NCBI GenBank assembly: GCA_028694645.1
Contig: JAQVKM010000001.1
Span: 100,119 to 164,118 of the forward strand
Length of the DNA stretch: 64,000 nt
DNA from: Bacilli bacterium
Lineage (GTDB): Bacteria; Bacillota_I; Bacilli_A; RF39; UBA660
Direction: 5' to 3'
The position numbers were made by a program, and so were the translations under genes. Of the stretch, positions 38,949-48,506 are shown piece after piece. The notes under the pieces are model-generated. The model ran no database searches. It was given only the letters and a program-made list of their open reading frames with translations, and was not told the origin of the DNA. Positions within the stretch are counted from its first letter, which is position 1. Each line of letters starts with the position of its first letter.

Positions 38949-39168
38949 GGAAAAAGTAGTAAAATTAGTTATAGAAAAGTTTTGATTAGGACTTGATTAT
39001 TAAATGATTTCTGAAAGCGATTTAGGGTTGGTGGAAGCCTAAAAAGATAATTTAATGATTACTACCTATAAACTGGTATTTAAAAAAATACCCGGGTAAT
39101 ACCGTTATTTAAATTAAGTAAAATCAAGGATGGTACCGTGCTTAAGCACTCCTTTAACCATTCTTTTT
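38938..39168 (+). ncRNA. T-box riboswitch (tRNA-Thr specific) with promoter
   Basis: A promoter TTGACA (38938) lies 17 bp before a weak AAAATT. Stem I contains GATTTAGGGTTGGTGGAAGCC, with a Thr specifier ACT or ACC in GATTACTACC. The antiterminator ends in T-box AAGGATGGTACCGTG (39126-39140); a competing terminator with GTGC/GCAC and a T8 run follows. It controls two small genes and thrS by tRNA-Thr charging. Confidence 0.9.
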
Positions 39169-39191
39169 TTTGTGTAGGAGGAAGTATTGAT

Positions 39192-39770
39192 ATGAAAAAA
39201 GGATTTATAAGTAAAGAGGATGCAATTAGTGTTTATCAATTTATGAGTATTTGTGGATTAGAGTGTGATAGAAAATGGGATAATAAAAAAAAAGTTAGAG
39301 TTTCACATGAAATAATGCTTAAAAAGTTATGTCTAAGAAATAAAAAATTTGGTGATAGTGTTTTATTAGTTAAGAGGTTGCCTTTTCATGAAGTAATAAC
39401 AGAAGATATTAAAATAGGAAAAATTATTGCAGTATATGATGATTATGGAAAATTGTATTATTATGAAAATCCAAGATGTTTTAATAATAATTTATTAATG
39501 AAAGATCTTAATTGTTCATCAAGTAAAAAAGAATTGGATAAATTAAAAGAAAAAAGAAGAGAAATTTTAAAATCAATGGGATATACATATGACGATTTTG
39601 GTCAGGTTATAGAAGATGATTGTGTAAATATAAAAGAATATCAAGAAGAAAAAGAAGATCAATTAGAAAAAGTATCTGGAGAAACGGAAATAATTTATAT
39701 TCCTGATGTTCATATAAATAGAACAAAGCAAATGATTAAAAGAGGAACAAGGGGTTCAGTTTTTAAATAA
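39192..39770 (+). CDS. Hypothetical protein under tRNA-Thr T-box control
   Basis: 192 residues. Basic and charged, no signal or membrane segment; a middle segment (FGDSVLLVKRLPFHEVITEDIKIGKIIAVYDDYGK) looks like a beta barrel, followed by a helical stretch and a basic end (RTKQMIKRGTRGSVFK). The ORF track starts inside the T-box terminator; AGGAGG before ATG 39192 sets the start. It is the first gene after the T-box. I do not recognise it. Confidence 0.7.
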   Translation: MKKGFISKEDAISVYQFMSICGLECDRKWDNKKKVRVSHEIMLKKLCLRNKKFGDSVLLVKRLPFHEVITEDIKIGKIIAVYDDYGKLYYYENPRCFNNNLLMKDLNCSSSKKELDKLKEKRREILKSMGYTYDDFGQVIEDDCVNIKEYQEEKEDQLEKVSGETEIIYIPDVHINRTKQMIKRGTRGSVFK

Positions 39771-39791
39771 TTTAGAAAGGAGTTTTAATAT

Positions 39792-40007
39792 ATGGATTCA
39801 ACTTCAACTGTAAATAGTGATGATTTTCAAATTTTACTCATGAATTTATATCAAATTAAAAAACAAATTTCTTTATACAGAGATAAAAATAATATTACTC
39901 ATTTATTAATAAAAGAAAAACAAATACAAAATGAATTAAAAAAATATATTAGTGAAAAATCAAATAATGAAAGGAATGATATTAATGATCAACATAAAAG
40001 AAGATGA
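39792..40007 (+). CDS. Small hypothetical protein between T-box gene and thrS
   Basis: 71 residues, mostly helical (FQILLMNLYQIKKQISLYRDK), behind AAAGGAG. It overlaps the start of thrS by 23 bp in another frame, suggesting coupled translation. The 3' end is basic (NDQHKRR). No family recognised; the SD and overlap are the main evidence. Confidence 0.6.
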   Translation: MDSTSTVNSDDFQILLMNLYQIKKQISLYRDKNNITHLLIKEKQIQNELKKYISEKSNNERNDINDQHKRR

Positions 40008-41721
40008 AAAATTAAGTGTTTTAAATCATAGTTGTGCTCATTTAATGGCACAAGCTATTAAACATTTATATCCTAAAGCAAAATTTTGGGTAGGACCAGT
40101 TATTGAAGAAGGATTTTATTATGATATTGATTTAGCTGATGAATCAATATCAGAAGATGATTTAGATAAAATATCTAGGGAAATGAAAAAAATATCTAAA
40201 GATGGAAAAAGAATAGTAAAAAATGAATTAACTAAAGAAGAAGCTTTAGAAAAATTTAGTGAAGATGAATACAAATTAGATTTAATAAACAATATGGATG
40301 AAAATACTATTATAACTTGCTATACACAAGGAGATTTTACTGATTTATGTAGAGGACCACATGTAGATACTGTTAAAGAACTTAAAAATTTCAAATTATT
40401 AAAAACTAGTGGAGCTTATTTTAAGGGTGACTCTAAAAATAAAATGTTAACTAGAATTTATGGTATATGTTTTGATACAGAAGAAAATTTAAATATGCAT
40501 TTAAATTATTTAGAAGAAGCTAAAAAAAGAGATCATAAAAAATTAGGAAAAGAACTTGGATTGTTTATGATGAGTGAATATGGCCCAGGATTTCCATTCT
40601 TTTTACCAAAAGGAATGATATTAAGAAATGAATTAGAAAATTTTTGGTATAAAGAACACACTAAAGAGGGCTATGAATTTATTAAAACTCCTATTATGTT
40701 AAATCAAGAATTGTGGGAAGTATCTGGTCATTGGATGAATTATAGAGAAAATATGTATACTTCAACAATTGATGAACAAAACTTTGCTATAAAACCAATG
40801 AACTGTCCAGGCGGAATGTTAGTTTATAAAAACTCATTACATTCGTATAGAGACTTGCCAATTAGATGTGGTGAATTAGGACAAGTTCATAGACATGAAG
40901 CTAGTGGAGCATTAAATGGTCTATTTAGAGTTAGAACATTTACACAAGATGATGCTCATATATTTATGAGAGAAGATCAAATAGAAGATGAAGTAGTAAG
41001 ACTTATAGCTTTTATTAATAGAATATATAGTATTTTTGGTTTAAGTTATGAAATAGAATTATCTACTAGACCACTTGATAAATATATTGGAACAATAGAA
41101 TCATGGAATAATTCAGAAAAAATATTAGAAGCTGCTTGTCATAAAGCTGGTAAAAATTGTAAAATAAATCCAGGAGATGGAGCTTTCTATGGACCTAAAC
41201 TAGACTTCCATATAAAAGATTCATTAGGACGTGTATGGCAATGTGGAACTATTCAATTAGATTGTAATTTACCAGAAAGATTTGATTTAACTTATATTGA
41301 TTCTGATGGAACTAAAAAAAGACCAATAATGTTACATAGAGTTATATTTGGTTCTATTGAAAGATTTATTGGTATATTAATAGAACATTATGCAGGAGCA
41401 TTTCCAACTTGGTTAGCACCAGTACAAGTAAATATTATTCCAGTTAATAATCAATATCATTTAGAATATGCTAAAGAATTAAAAGAATTATTAATTGAAA
41501 ATAATATTAGAGTAGAACTAGATGATAGAGAAGAAAAATTAGGATACCGTATGAGAGAAAGTGTTATTAATAAAATACCTTATACATTAATTATTGGACA
41601 AAATGAAGTTGATAATAAAAATATTTCATTTAGAAAATATGGTACAGAAGATACAATTACACTTGATCAACAAGATTTTATTGATATGTTAAAATATACA
41701 ATTAAAAATAAAGAAAAATAA
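39985..41721 (+). CDS. thrS: Threonyl-tRNA synthetase lacking the TGS domain
   Basis: 578 residues against ~640 for the family. The protein starts almost directly in the editing domain (NHSCAHLMAQAIKHLYPKAKFWVG), so the ~60-residue N-terminal TGS domain is missing. Class II motifs are intact (KPMNCPGGMLVYK, RCGELGQVHRHEASGAL, HRVIFGSIERF), with the anticodon domain at the end. AAAGGA lies 9 bp before ATG 39985; the ORF track start (39952) adds 11 residues, too few for TGS. Expression is controlled by the upstream T-box. Confidence 0.94.
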   Translation: MINIKEDEKLSVLNHSCAHLMAQAIKHLYPKAKFWVGPVIEEGFYYDIDLADESISEDDLDKISREMKKISKDGKRIVKNELTKEEALEKFSEDEYKLDLINNMDENTIITCYTQGDFTDLCRGPHVDTVKELKNFKLLKTSGAYFKGDSKNKMLTRIYGICFDTEENLNMHLNYLEEAKKRDHKKLGKELGLFMMSEYGPGFPFFLPKGMILRNELENFWYKEHTKEGYEFIKTPIMLNQELWEVSGHWMNYRENMYTSTIDEQNFAIKPMNCPGGMLVYKNSLHSYRDLPIRCGELGQVHRHEASGALNGLFRVRTFTQDDAHIFMREDQIEDEVVRLIAFINRIYSIFGLSYEIELSTRPLDKYIGTIESWNNSEKILEAACHKAGKNCKINPGDGAFYGPKLDFHIKDSLGRVWQCGTIQLDCNLPERFDLTYIDSDGTKKRPIMLHRVIFGSIERFIGILIEHYAGAFPTWLAPVQVNIIPVNNQYHLEYAKELKELLIENNIRVELDDREEKLGYRMRESVINKIPYTLIIGQNEVDNKNISFRKYGTEDTITLDQQDFIDMLKYTIKNKEK

Positions 41722-41750
41722 AATATTCATTAATATGAATATTTTTTTTT
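41720..41750 (+). terminator. Terminator after thrS
   Basis: AAATATTCAT-ta-ATGAATATTT stem with a T9 run. Confidence 0.88.
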
Positions 41751-41792
41751 TACTTTAATATTATTAATTAGATGAATATTAGGAGGATATAT

Positions 41793-42299
41793 ATGATAAA
41801 TAAAAAAAAGTTATGGTTTTTGACCTTATTTAGTTTAATTTTAGTTCTAAGTGTTTATTATATAACGATGCCATCAGAATTACTACTTACAAACAATTCA
41901 AATTATGTAAAAGAAGATGAATCTGATGATACTGATGTTGTTATGGATGTAGAAGAAAGTGATGTATTAGAAGTTATGAAAAATAAAGACTTAGAAGAAT
42001 ATTTAGATAAAGTAGATTCTCTTAAACTTATTTTGACAAATAAGGATACTTCTGTTGAAGATAAAAATGAAGCATTTGAACAAATGAAAAATCTAAATAT
42101 AAATAAAACAGAAGAAGAAAATTTAGAAAAAAAAGTTAATACTGAATTAAATTTAAAAAGTTTTGTTAAAATAAATAATGATCAAATTAAAGTTGTTGTT
42201 TTAGCTAAAGAACATGACACCGCTTTAGCTAATAAAATTATGAGATTTATTCAAACACAATATGAAAAGAAAATGTATATAACTGTAGAATTTAAATAA
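41793..42299 (+). CDS. spoIIIAH: SpoIIIAH-like stage III sporulation protein
   Basis: 168 residues. A single N-terminal membrane helix (~7-25) is followed by an acidic linker and a C-terminal ring-building domain (FVKINNDQIKVVVLAKEHDTALANKIMRFI) as in SpoIIIAH, which forms the mother-cell side of the SpoIIIAH-SpoIIQ channel. It is shorter than B. subtilis SpoIIIAH (218 aa) and isolated from other spoIIIA genes, which are not in this window. AGGAGG supports ATG 41793. Confidence 0.78.
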   Translation: MINKKKLWFLTLFSLILVLSVYYITMPSELLLTNNSNYVKEDESDDTDVVMDVEESDVLEVMKNKDLEEYLDKVDSLKLILTNKDTSVEDKNEAFEQMKNLNINKTEEENLEKKVNTELNLKSFVKINNDQIKVVVLAKEHDTALANKIMRFIQTQYEKKMYITVEFK

Positions 42300-42330
42300 T
42301 TAAATTCTTTTTTTATAGGCTTTTTTGCTC

Positions 42331-42358
42331 ACTAATATATATATAATATCATACAATA
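42331..42358 (+). promoter_or_regulatory. Candidate sporulation sigma promoter before gerE
   Basis: CATACAATA (42350-42358) fits the -10 of sigma-K (CATAnnnTA) and of sigma-E (CATACAnT), with AC at 42331-42332 spaced 17 bp upstream. gerE is sigma-K controlled in B. subtilis. Confidence 0.45.
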
Positions 42359-42403
42359 ATATGAGTAATTATAAACCACCCAACTTAGGAAGTGAGGGAA
42401 CGC

Positions 42404-42610
42404 GTGAGTAAAAATATATTAACTAAACGAGAAAAAGAAGTTTTTGAATTATTAATACTAAATAAAACAACTAATGAAATAGCTTCAAATTTAAATATTA
42501 GTGAAAAAACAGTAAGAAATCATATATCAAATGCTATGCAAAAACTAGGAGTAAAAGGTAGAGCAGGAGCTGTAGTAGAACTTTTAAAACTTGGAGAATT
42601 AAAATTTTAA
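42404..42610 (+). CDS. gerE: GerE-like LuxR-type regulator
   Basis: A 68-residue protein consisting only of a LuxR/GerE helix-turn-helix: LTKREKEVFELLILNKTTNEIASNLNISEKTVRNHISNAMQKLGVKGRAG. The size and lack of a receiver domain match GerE, the late mother-cell regulator of coat genes. GAGGG before GTG 42404 supports that start over GTG 42392. It is followed by a terminator and then gerM, also a spore gene. A non-sporulation LuxR regulator is the alternative. Confidence 0.82.
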   Translation: MSKNILTKREKEVFELLILNKTTNEIASNLNISEKTVRNHISNAMQKLGVKGRAGAVVELLKLGELKF

Positions 42611-42634
42611 ACTGCATTAAATTGCAGTTTTTTT
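42609..42634 (+). terminator. Terminator after gerE
   Basis: AAACTGCA-ttaaat-TGCAGTTT stem with T7. Confidence 0.85.
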
Positions 42635-42657
42635 CATATCATTAATTAGGTGATATT

Positions 42658-43611
42658 ATGTTGAAAAAGACTTTTATAAAAAAAATGACTTTATCCTTAG
42701 CTATGGTTTTTGCTATCTTATTAATGTATTTAATTCCTAATAATAGTGAATTACAAATAACAAGTGAAACTAAATATATTGATACTGAAATAACTAAATC
42801 ATTTATATATTTATTAGATAAAAATAATTTTTTAGCTCGTACTTCAATGCCAATTGATAATAAAAATAAACAAAAACAGGCATTACAATTGTTACAAGCT
42901 TTAATTAAAGAAGGAGAAATGGAAAGTAACATACCAAATGGATTTAAATCAATTATTCCAAATGATACTGAAATAAAAAGTATTGAAATAGAAAATGATT
43001 TAATTAAAGTAAATTTTTCTTCTAATTTGTTAGATGTTAAACAAGAATATGAAGAAAAAATAATAGAAGCAATTGTATATACTTTAACTAGTATTGAAAA
43101 TATTAATAAAGTTATAATTTATGTTGAAGGAAATATTTTATCAAAACTACCAAAAACTGGTATTAATCTGCCAAGTACTCTTGATAGAAGTTTTGGTATA
43201 AATAAAAAATATGATATCAAAACTTATAAAGATATTACCTCTGTAAATATTTATTATATTAGCAAATATAATGACGAAATATATTATGTACCGGTTACTA
43301 AATATTTAAATAGTAAAGAAGATAAAATAAAGATTATTATAGATGAATTAGCTAGCTTCCCTATATATAATACAAATTTAATGAGTTACTTAAATGGCAA
43401 TGTTAATTTGTTAGATTCAAAATTAGAAGAAAAAAACATGCATTTGGTATTTAATGATTACATATTTAATGATGTGAATTATAAAAATATATTAGAAGAA
43501 GTAATATATACAATAAGTTTATCTGTTAAAGATAATTATGATATAGATCAAGTAATTTTTGAAGTTAACAATGAAGAAATTTATAAAAGTGTCATAAAAA
43601 CTATTGAATAA
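42658..43611 (+). CDS. gerM: GerM-like protein with two GerMN domains
   Basis: 317 residues. An N-terminal membrane anchor (~10-28) is followed by two GerMN repeats: one around KQALQLLQALIKEGEMESNIP...IKVNFSSNLLD, one around KIKIIIDELASFPIYNTNLM...LVFNDYIF. GerM is needed for sporulation and germination and stabilises the engulfment complex at the forespore membrane. It adjoins gerE, as near it in Bacillus genomes. AGGTGAT precedes the ATG. Confidence 0.88.
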   Translation: MLKKTFIKKMTLSLAMVFAILLMYLIPNNSELQITSETKYIDTEITKSFIYLLDKNNFLARTSMPIDNKNKQKQALQLLQALIKEGEMESNIPNGFKSIIPNDTEIKSIEIENDLIKVNFSSNLLDVKQEYEEKIIEAIVYTLTSIENINKVIIYVEGNILSKLPKTGINLPSTLDRSFGINKKYDIKTYKDITSVNIYYISKYNDEIYYVPVTKYLNSKEDKIKIIIDELASFPIYNTNLMSYLNGNVNLLDSKLEEKNMHLVFNDYIFNDVNYKNILEEVIYTISLSVKDNYDIDQVIFEVNNEEIYKSVIKTIE

Positions 43612-43632
43612 TTTTTATTTTTATTATATAAT
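43604..43632 (+). promoter_or_regulatory. Promoter of tRNA-Arg-tRNA-Leu
   Basis: TTGAAT (43604-43609), 17 bp, TATAAT (43627-43632), ending 25 bp before the first tRNA and overlapping the gerM stop. Confidence 0.7.
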
Positions 43633-43657
43633 TAATTTGTTCTTTAAAGAGCAAATT

Positions 43658-43734
43658 GTCTCAGTAGCTCAGCAGGATAGAGCATCGCCCTTCTAAGGCG
43701 GGTGTCGGGGGTTCGAATCCCTCCTGGGACACCA
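43658..43734 (+). tRNA. tRNA-Arg (anticodon TCT)
   Basis: 77 nt with encoded CCA. Acceptor GTCTCAG / CTGGGAC, D-loop AGCAGGAT, anticodon loop CTTCTAA (TCT), T-arm GGTTCGAATCC. Confidence 0.97.
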
Positions 43735-43743
43735 TTTTATTTT

Positions 43744-43828
43744 GCGGGTGTGGCGAAATTGGCAGACGCGCTAGACTTAGGATCTAGTGCCTTACGGCAT
43801 GGGGGTTCAAGTCCCTTCACCCGCACCA
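43744..43828 (+). tRNA. tRNA-Leu (anticodon TAG)
   Basis: 85 nt class II tRNA with encoded CCA. Acceptor GCGGGTG / CACCCGC, anticodon stem CTAGA/TCTAG with loop CTTAGGA, long variable arm TGCCTTACGGCAT, T-arm GGTTCAAGTCC. It lies 9 bp after tRNA-Arg. Confidence 0.97.
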
Positions 43829-43866
43829 TATTGATAGGAAACTCGAACTTTTCGAGTATGTATAGA

Positions 43867-43899
43867 AAATACTAACTAAATTATAGTTGGTATTTTTTT
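43867..43899 (+). terminator. Terminator of tRNA operon
   Basis: AAATACTAACTA / TAGTTGGTATTT stem (one G-U) with T run. A smaller hairpin CTCGAA-ctt-TTCGAG lies just upstream. Confidence 0.82.
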
Positions 43900-43923
43900 G
43901 TGTACTAGGAAAGAGGGATTAAA

Positions 43924-44196
43924 ATGTTACAAATAGAAACTAAAGAAATTAAAATAAGTGAAGAATTAAAAAGAAAAATAGAAATGATAGGAAGATTTAC
44001 TAATACTAAACCAATAATTAAAAACGGAAGTATTAGAAATATAAAAGGGACTAATATTGCATATGTAGAACCTCATCAAATATTTATAAAAAATAATATA
44101 TATTTGATATATGATGAATCTGATATTGTATTTATAAATAATCTATATAATTCTATTTATTTAAAAGATTTAGAAAATTATATAAAACAAAATTAA
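43924..44196 (+). CDS. Hypothetical protein, 90 aa
   Basis: Soluble, mixed alpha/beta-looking (KISEELKRKIEMIGRF, then a strand-rich segment IAYVEPHQIFIKNNIYLIYDES). It has an AAGAGGG ribosome site and lies between the tRNA terminator and the recombinase promoter. No family recognised. It may be the first gene of the accessory island, since it adjoins the serine recombinase. Confidence 0.62.
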   Translation: MLQIETKEIKISEELKRKIEMIGRFTNTKPIIKNGSIRNIKGTNIAYVEPHQIFIKNNIYLIYDESDIVFINNLYNSIYLKDLENYIKQN

Positions 44197-44200
44197 AATC

Positions 44201-44229
44201 TTGACTTTGATAAGATAAAACTATATTAT
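44201..44229 (+). promoter_or_regulatory. Promoter of recombinase leader
   Basis: TTGACT (44201-44206), 17 bp, TATTAT (44224-44229). Confidence 0.75.
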
Positions 44230-44274
44230 ATAAAACTAGTAAGTGGCAAGTACTGCATTTAGTGGAGGTACATT

Positions 44275-44343
44275 ATGAATAAACCATTAAACAAGTTAAA
44301 ACAATATAATAATCAAAGAGGAGTCAAGAGTATTAGTAAATAA
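44275..44343 (+). CDS. 22-codon leader ORF upstream of serine recombinase
   Basis: ATG at 44275 behind a GGAGGT ribosome site encodes MNKPLNKLKQYNNQRGVKSISK and stops at 44341. The last nine codons lie inside the 5' arm and loop of a terminator hairpin. It is too short for the ORF track. The layout (promoter, good SD, short ORF running into a terminator) is that of a leader peptide for transcription attenuation. Confidence 0.6.
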   Translation: MNKPLNKLKQYNNQRGVKSISK

Positions 44344-44365
44344 TGCTTTTGTCTCCTCTTTTTTT
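44317..44365 (+). terminator. Attenuator-type terminator overlapping the leader ORF
   Basis: AGAGGAGTCAAGAG (44317-44330) pairs with CTTTTGTCTCCTCT with two mismatches, followed by T7. A ribosome translating the leader ORF would cover the 5' arm, so translation status could decide read-through into the recombinase. Confidence 0.7.
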
Positions 44366-44384
44366 GATAGAAAGAGGGAAATGA

Positions 44385-46151
<1,767 letters not shown>

Positions 46152-46182
46152 AAAAAGAAAGTCAAAAGACTGTCAAAAATAA

Positions 46183-46251
46183 ATTTGTATATACAAATAA
46201 AAAAGCAATAAATCTTTGATTTATAAGAGTAAAACTTGCTACTAGCAAGTT
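46183..46251. repeat. Two palindromes downstream of the recombinase
   Basis: ATTTGTATATACAAAT (46183-46198) is a perfect 16 bp palindrome; AACTTGCT-act-AGCAAGTT (46233-46251) is a perfect 8 bp inverted repeat. Both lie in the 167 bp gap before the ribbon-helix-helix gene and may be operators or recombinase-related sites. Confidence 0.5.
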
Positions 46252-46318
46252 GTTGTAATACAGAACTTATCCTGATAAAAAGATAACAAAAAATTCTGCT
46301 TTAAAAAGGAGGCTTATT

Positions 46319-46747
46319 TTGAAAGATAATAAAATAACTGTGAGATTTTCTAATGATGAATTAGAAAAAATAAATGAAGTAGCAAAACAAAAAAAGATTA
46401 AAACAGCAACACTAATTAGAAATATAACTTTATCATCACTTACCAATCAAGAATTGCTAAGTGAAAAAGATGAACTAAGAGATTTTATAATTAAAACAAT
46501 TGAAGAATCTAGTGATAAAAAATTAGGAAGAATAATATCATTAATATTTAGAGCAACATCTAAAATAGAAGAAGTATTTGAGCAAAATGATTTATTCTAT
46601 CAAAATACTAGAGATTTCTATAATTGGGAATATGATAAAAAGGAATATATAAATAGAAATTATTATCATCCAATATCAGAACTTGCAATGGAATTTATTA
46701 AAGAAAGAGATGAAGAAAGAATGAAGAATAGAATTAAATCGGATTAG
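46319..46747 (+). CDS. Ribbon-helix-helix-like protein (MobC-like accessory)
   Basis: 142 residues, TTG start behind AAAGGAGG. The N-terminus KITVRFSNDELEKINEVAKQKKIKTATLIRNITLSSL fits a ribbon-helix-helix DNA-binding domain of the MobC/relaxosome or plasmid-repressor kind. The rest is helical and charged. It lies after the recombinase and before the DGR target. No relaxase is in the window, so this could be a relic of a mobilisable element or a regulator of the island. Confidence 0.68.
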   Translation: MKDNKITVRFSNDELEKINEVAKQKKIKTATLIRNITLSSLTNQELLSEKDELRDFIIKTIEESSDKKLGRIISLIFRATSKIEEVFEQNDLFYQNTRDFYNWEYDKKEYINRNYYHPISELAMEFIKERDEERMKNRIKSD

Positions 46748-46785
46748 TAAAATATCAAAATATTCTATAAAATAATTAAAAACCC

Positions 46786-46814
46786 TTGAAAATTCGGGGG
46801 GGGTATGTTATTAT
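46786..46814 (+). promoter_or_regulatory. Promoter of DGR target gene with a G8 tract in the spacer
   Basis: TTGAAA (46786-46791), a 17 bp spacer and TATTAT (46809-46814). The spacer contains eight consecutive Gs (46796-46803), striking in a ~25% GC region. The spacing is optimal at G8, so slippage to G7 or G9 would change promoter strength. Confidence 0.72.
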
Positions 46815-46852
46815 ATTGTTAATCAATAAATTAATAGTAGAGGAGTAAGAAT

Positions 46853-48502
46853 ATGAGTTATTTTAAATTATGTAGTAAAAAGATTGTTGATTTAAAAAAA
46901 ACAGGTTTTACATTAATCGAGTTATTAGCAGTAATAGTAATATTAGCAATAATAGCATTAATTGCAACACCAACGATTTTAGGAGTAATAGAAAAAGCTA
47001 AAAAAGGAGCAGCAGAAGCAAGTGCATTAGGTTATATAGATGCAGTAGAAAAGTTATCATTAACTTCATCTTTAAATGGAGATGATTCATTAAATGAGGG
47101 AACTTATGAAGTACCTACATTAAATTCAAAAGTAGATATAAAAGGAAAAAAACCAACATTAGGTAATGTTACCGTAAATTCTGACGGTGAGGTAACGAGT
47201 GCGACTCTTGCTATAAATGGTTATAAAGTTAGTTATACTGACTCAATAGCAAAAGTAGTGAGTAGTGAAATTACTGACATGACATATACTGAAAATGTAT
47301 TGAAAGGAACAGATCCAGTCCTAGGTACAGGAATGATACCAGTAACAATAGCAAATGATGGAACAGTAACATATGCTGATGTAAATAAAGAATGGTATAA
47401 CTATACAGATAAGAAATGGGCAAACGCAGTAAAATTATCTTCAGGAACATATGCAGTAGGACAAGTTATACCGGAGTCTGCAATACAATCATATTTTGTG
47501 TGGATACCAAGATATAAATATAAAATATTTAATATAGGAAATTATACAAGTGGAATAACAGGAACACCAACTAGTAGTACAAAACAAAGTATAGAAATAG
47601 TATTTGAATCAAAAGATAAAACTGTATCAACAGGAAATACAGTAGGATCATATTTAACTCATCCCGCCTTTACAGCTTTAGATACAAATGGAATCTGGGT
47701 TGGTAAATTTGAAACAGGATATTTAGGTGCAACAACGAAAGAAACAGCTCAAGTAACAAGTTCTGATCAAACTAAAATAATAGTTAAACCTAATGTATTT
47801 AGTTGGAGGAATAATACAATTTATAACATGTTTGTTTCAAGTTATAACTATGATAGAACAAATGATTCTCATATGATGAAAAATACAGAGTGGGGAGCAG
47901 TAGCATATCTTTCACATTCCGTATATGGAATAAATAAAGAAGTAAATATAAATAATAACTCATCATATAAAACAGGGTATAGTGCCTTAACTACAACTAA
48001 TCAAACAACATATCCAGGAACATATGGTGATGGATCAAACTATAATAATGCATATAATACAACAACAGGTTACCTAGCATCAACAACCGGAAATATAACA
48101 GGAATATATGATATGTCTGGTGGAGCTTGGGAATATATGGCTTCATATATGTTTGGACAACTTGGAAGTAGTGGATTTACTGCTGCTAATATTGCAACTT
48201 ATAATTCAAAATATTTTGATATTTATAGTGCTTCAAGTACAATAACAGGTTATAATTACAGAATATTAGGAGATGCGACTGGAGAAATAGGGCCATTTTA
48301 TAGTTATGCAGATGGAGATGGAAGTACAAGATACCATAACAGTTGGTACGCTGACTATTCGTACTTCGTTGAGTCTTCTTACCCTTGGTTCAATCGAGGC
48401 GGTGGTTACTACAGTGGAGTTCTTGCGGGTCAGTTCAATTTCAGTAGGAACACAGGGGCTGTGTACACTAGCGTTGGTTCCCGCCTCGTTCTTGCAGGCT
48501 AA
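46853..48502 (+). CDS. DGR target protein: prepilin N-terminus with variable C-type-lectin-like (FGE-like) C-terminus
   Basis: 549 residues. A class III (prepilin) signal TGFTLIELLAVIVILAII has the cleavage Gly at residue 18 and Glu at +5. A pilin-like stem and linker follow. The C-terminal ~340 residues include FVWIPRYKYKIF and GIYDMSGGAWEYMASY, features of the formylglycine-enzyme/C-type-lectin fold used by DGR variable proteins. The last 52 residues are encoded by VR, with Tyr, Ser and Gly at positions where TR encodes Asn. The start has GAGGAG. The protein would be displayed on a pilus-like fibre or the cell surface, probably binding ligands through its variable face. Confidence 0.9.
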   Translation: MSYFKLCSKKIVDLKKTGFTLIELLAVIVILAIIALIATPTILGVIEKAKKGAAEASALGYIDAVEKLSLTSSLNGDDSLNEGTYEVPTLNSKVDIKGKKPTLGNVTVNSDGEVTSATLAINGYKVSYTDSIAKVVSSEITDMTYTENVLKGTDPVLGTGMIPVTIANDGTVTYADVNKEWYNYTDKKWANAVKLSSGTYAVGQVIPESAIQSYFVWIPRYKYKIFNIGNYTSGITGTPTSSTKQSIEIVFESKDKTVSTGNTVGSYLTHPAFTALDTNGIWVGKFETGYLGATTKETAQVTSSDQTKIIVKPNVFSWRNNTIYNMFVSSYNYDRTNDSHMMKNTEWGAVAYLSHSVYGINKEVNINNNSSYKTGYSALTTTNQTTYPGTYGDGSNYNNAYNTTTGYLASTTGNITGIYDMSGGAWEYMASYMFGQLGSSGFTAANIATYNSKYFDIYSASSTITGYNYRILGDATGEIGPFYSYADGDGSTRYHNSWYADYSYFVESSYPWFNRGGGYYSGVLAGQFNFSRNTGAVYTSVGSRLVLAG

Positions 48503-48506
48503 AATT
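48347..48506 (+). repeat. DGR variable repeat (VR)
   Basis: 160 bp at the 3' end of the target gene, through the stop codon, aligned without gaps to TR 299 bp downstream. Fifteen differences: fourteen where TR has A (nine A to G, five A to T) and one C to G (GAC to GAG). The last ~22 bp before the final codon (GGTTCCCGCCTCGTTCTTGC) are identical and serve as the likely homing-initiation region. Confidence 0.95.

Noticed and set aside
39138-39191. ORF-track N-terminal extension through the thrS T-box terminator
   Set aside because: It lies in the T-box and terminator; AGGAGG directs translation to ATG 39192.
43744-43828. tRNA-Leu as integration site with attL/attR
   Set aside because: No second copy of the tRNA 3' end was found downstream; the enzyme is a serine, not tyrosine, recombinase.
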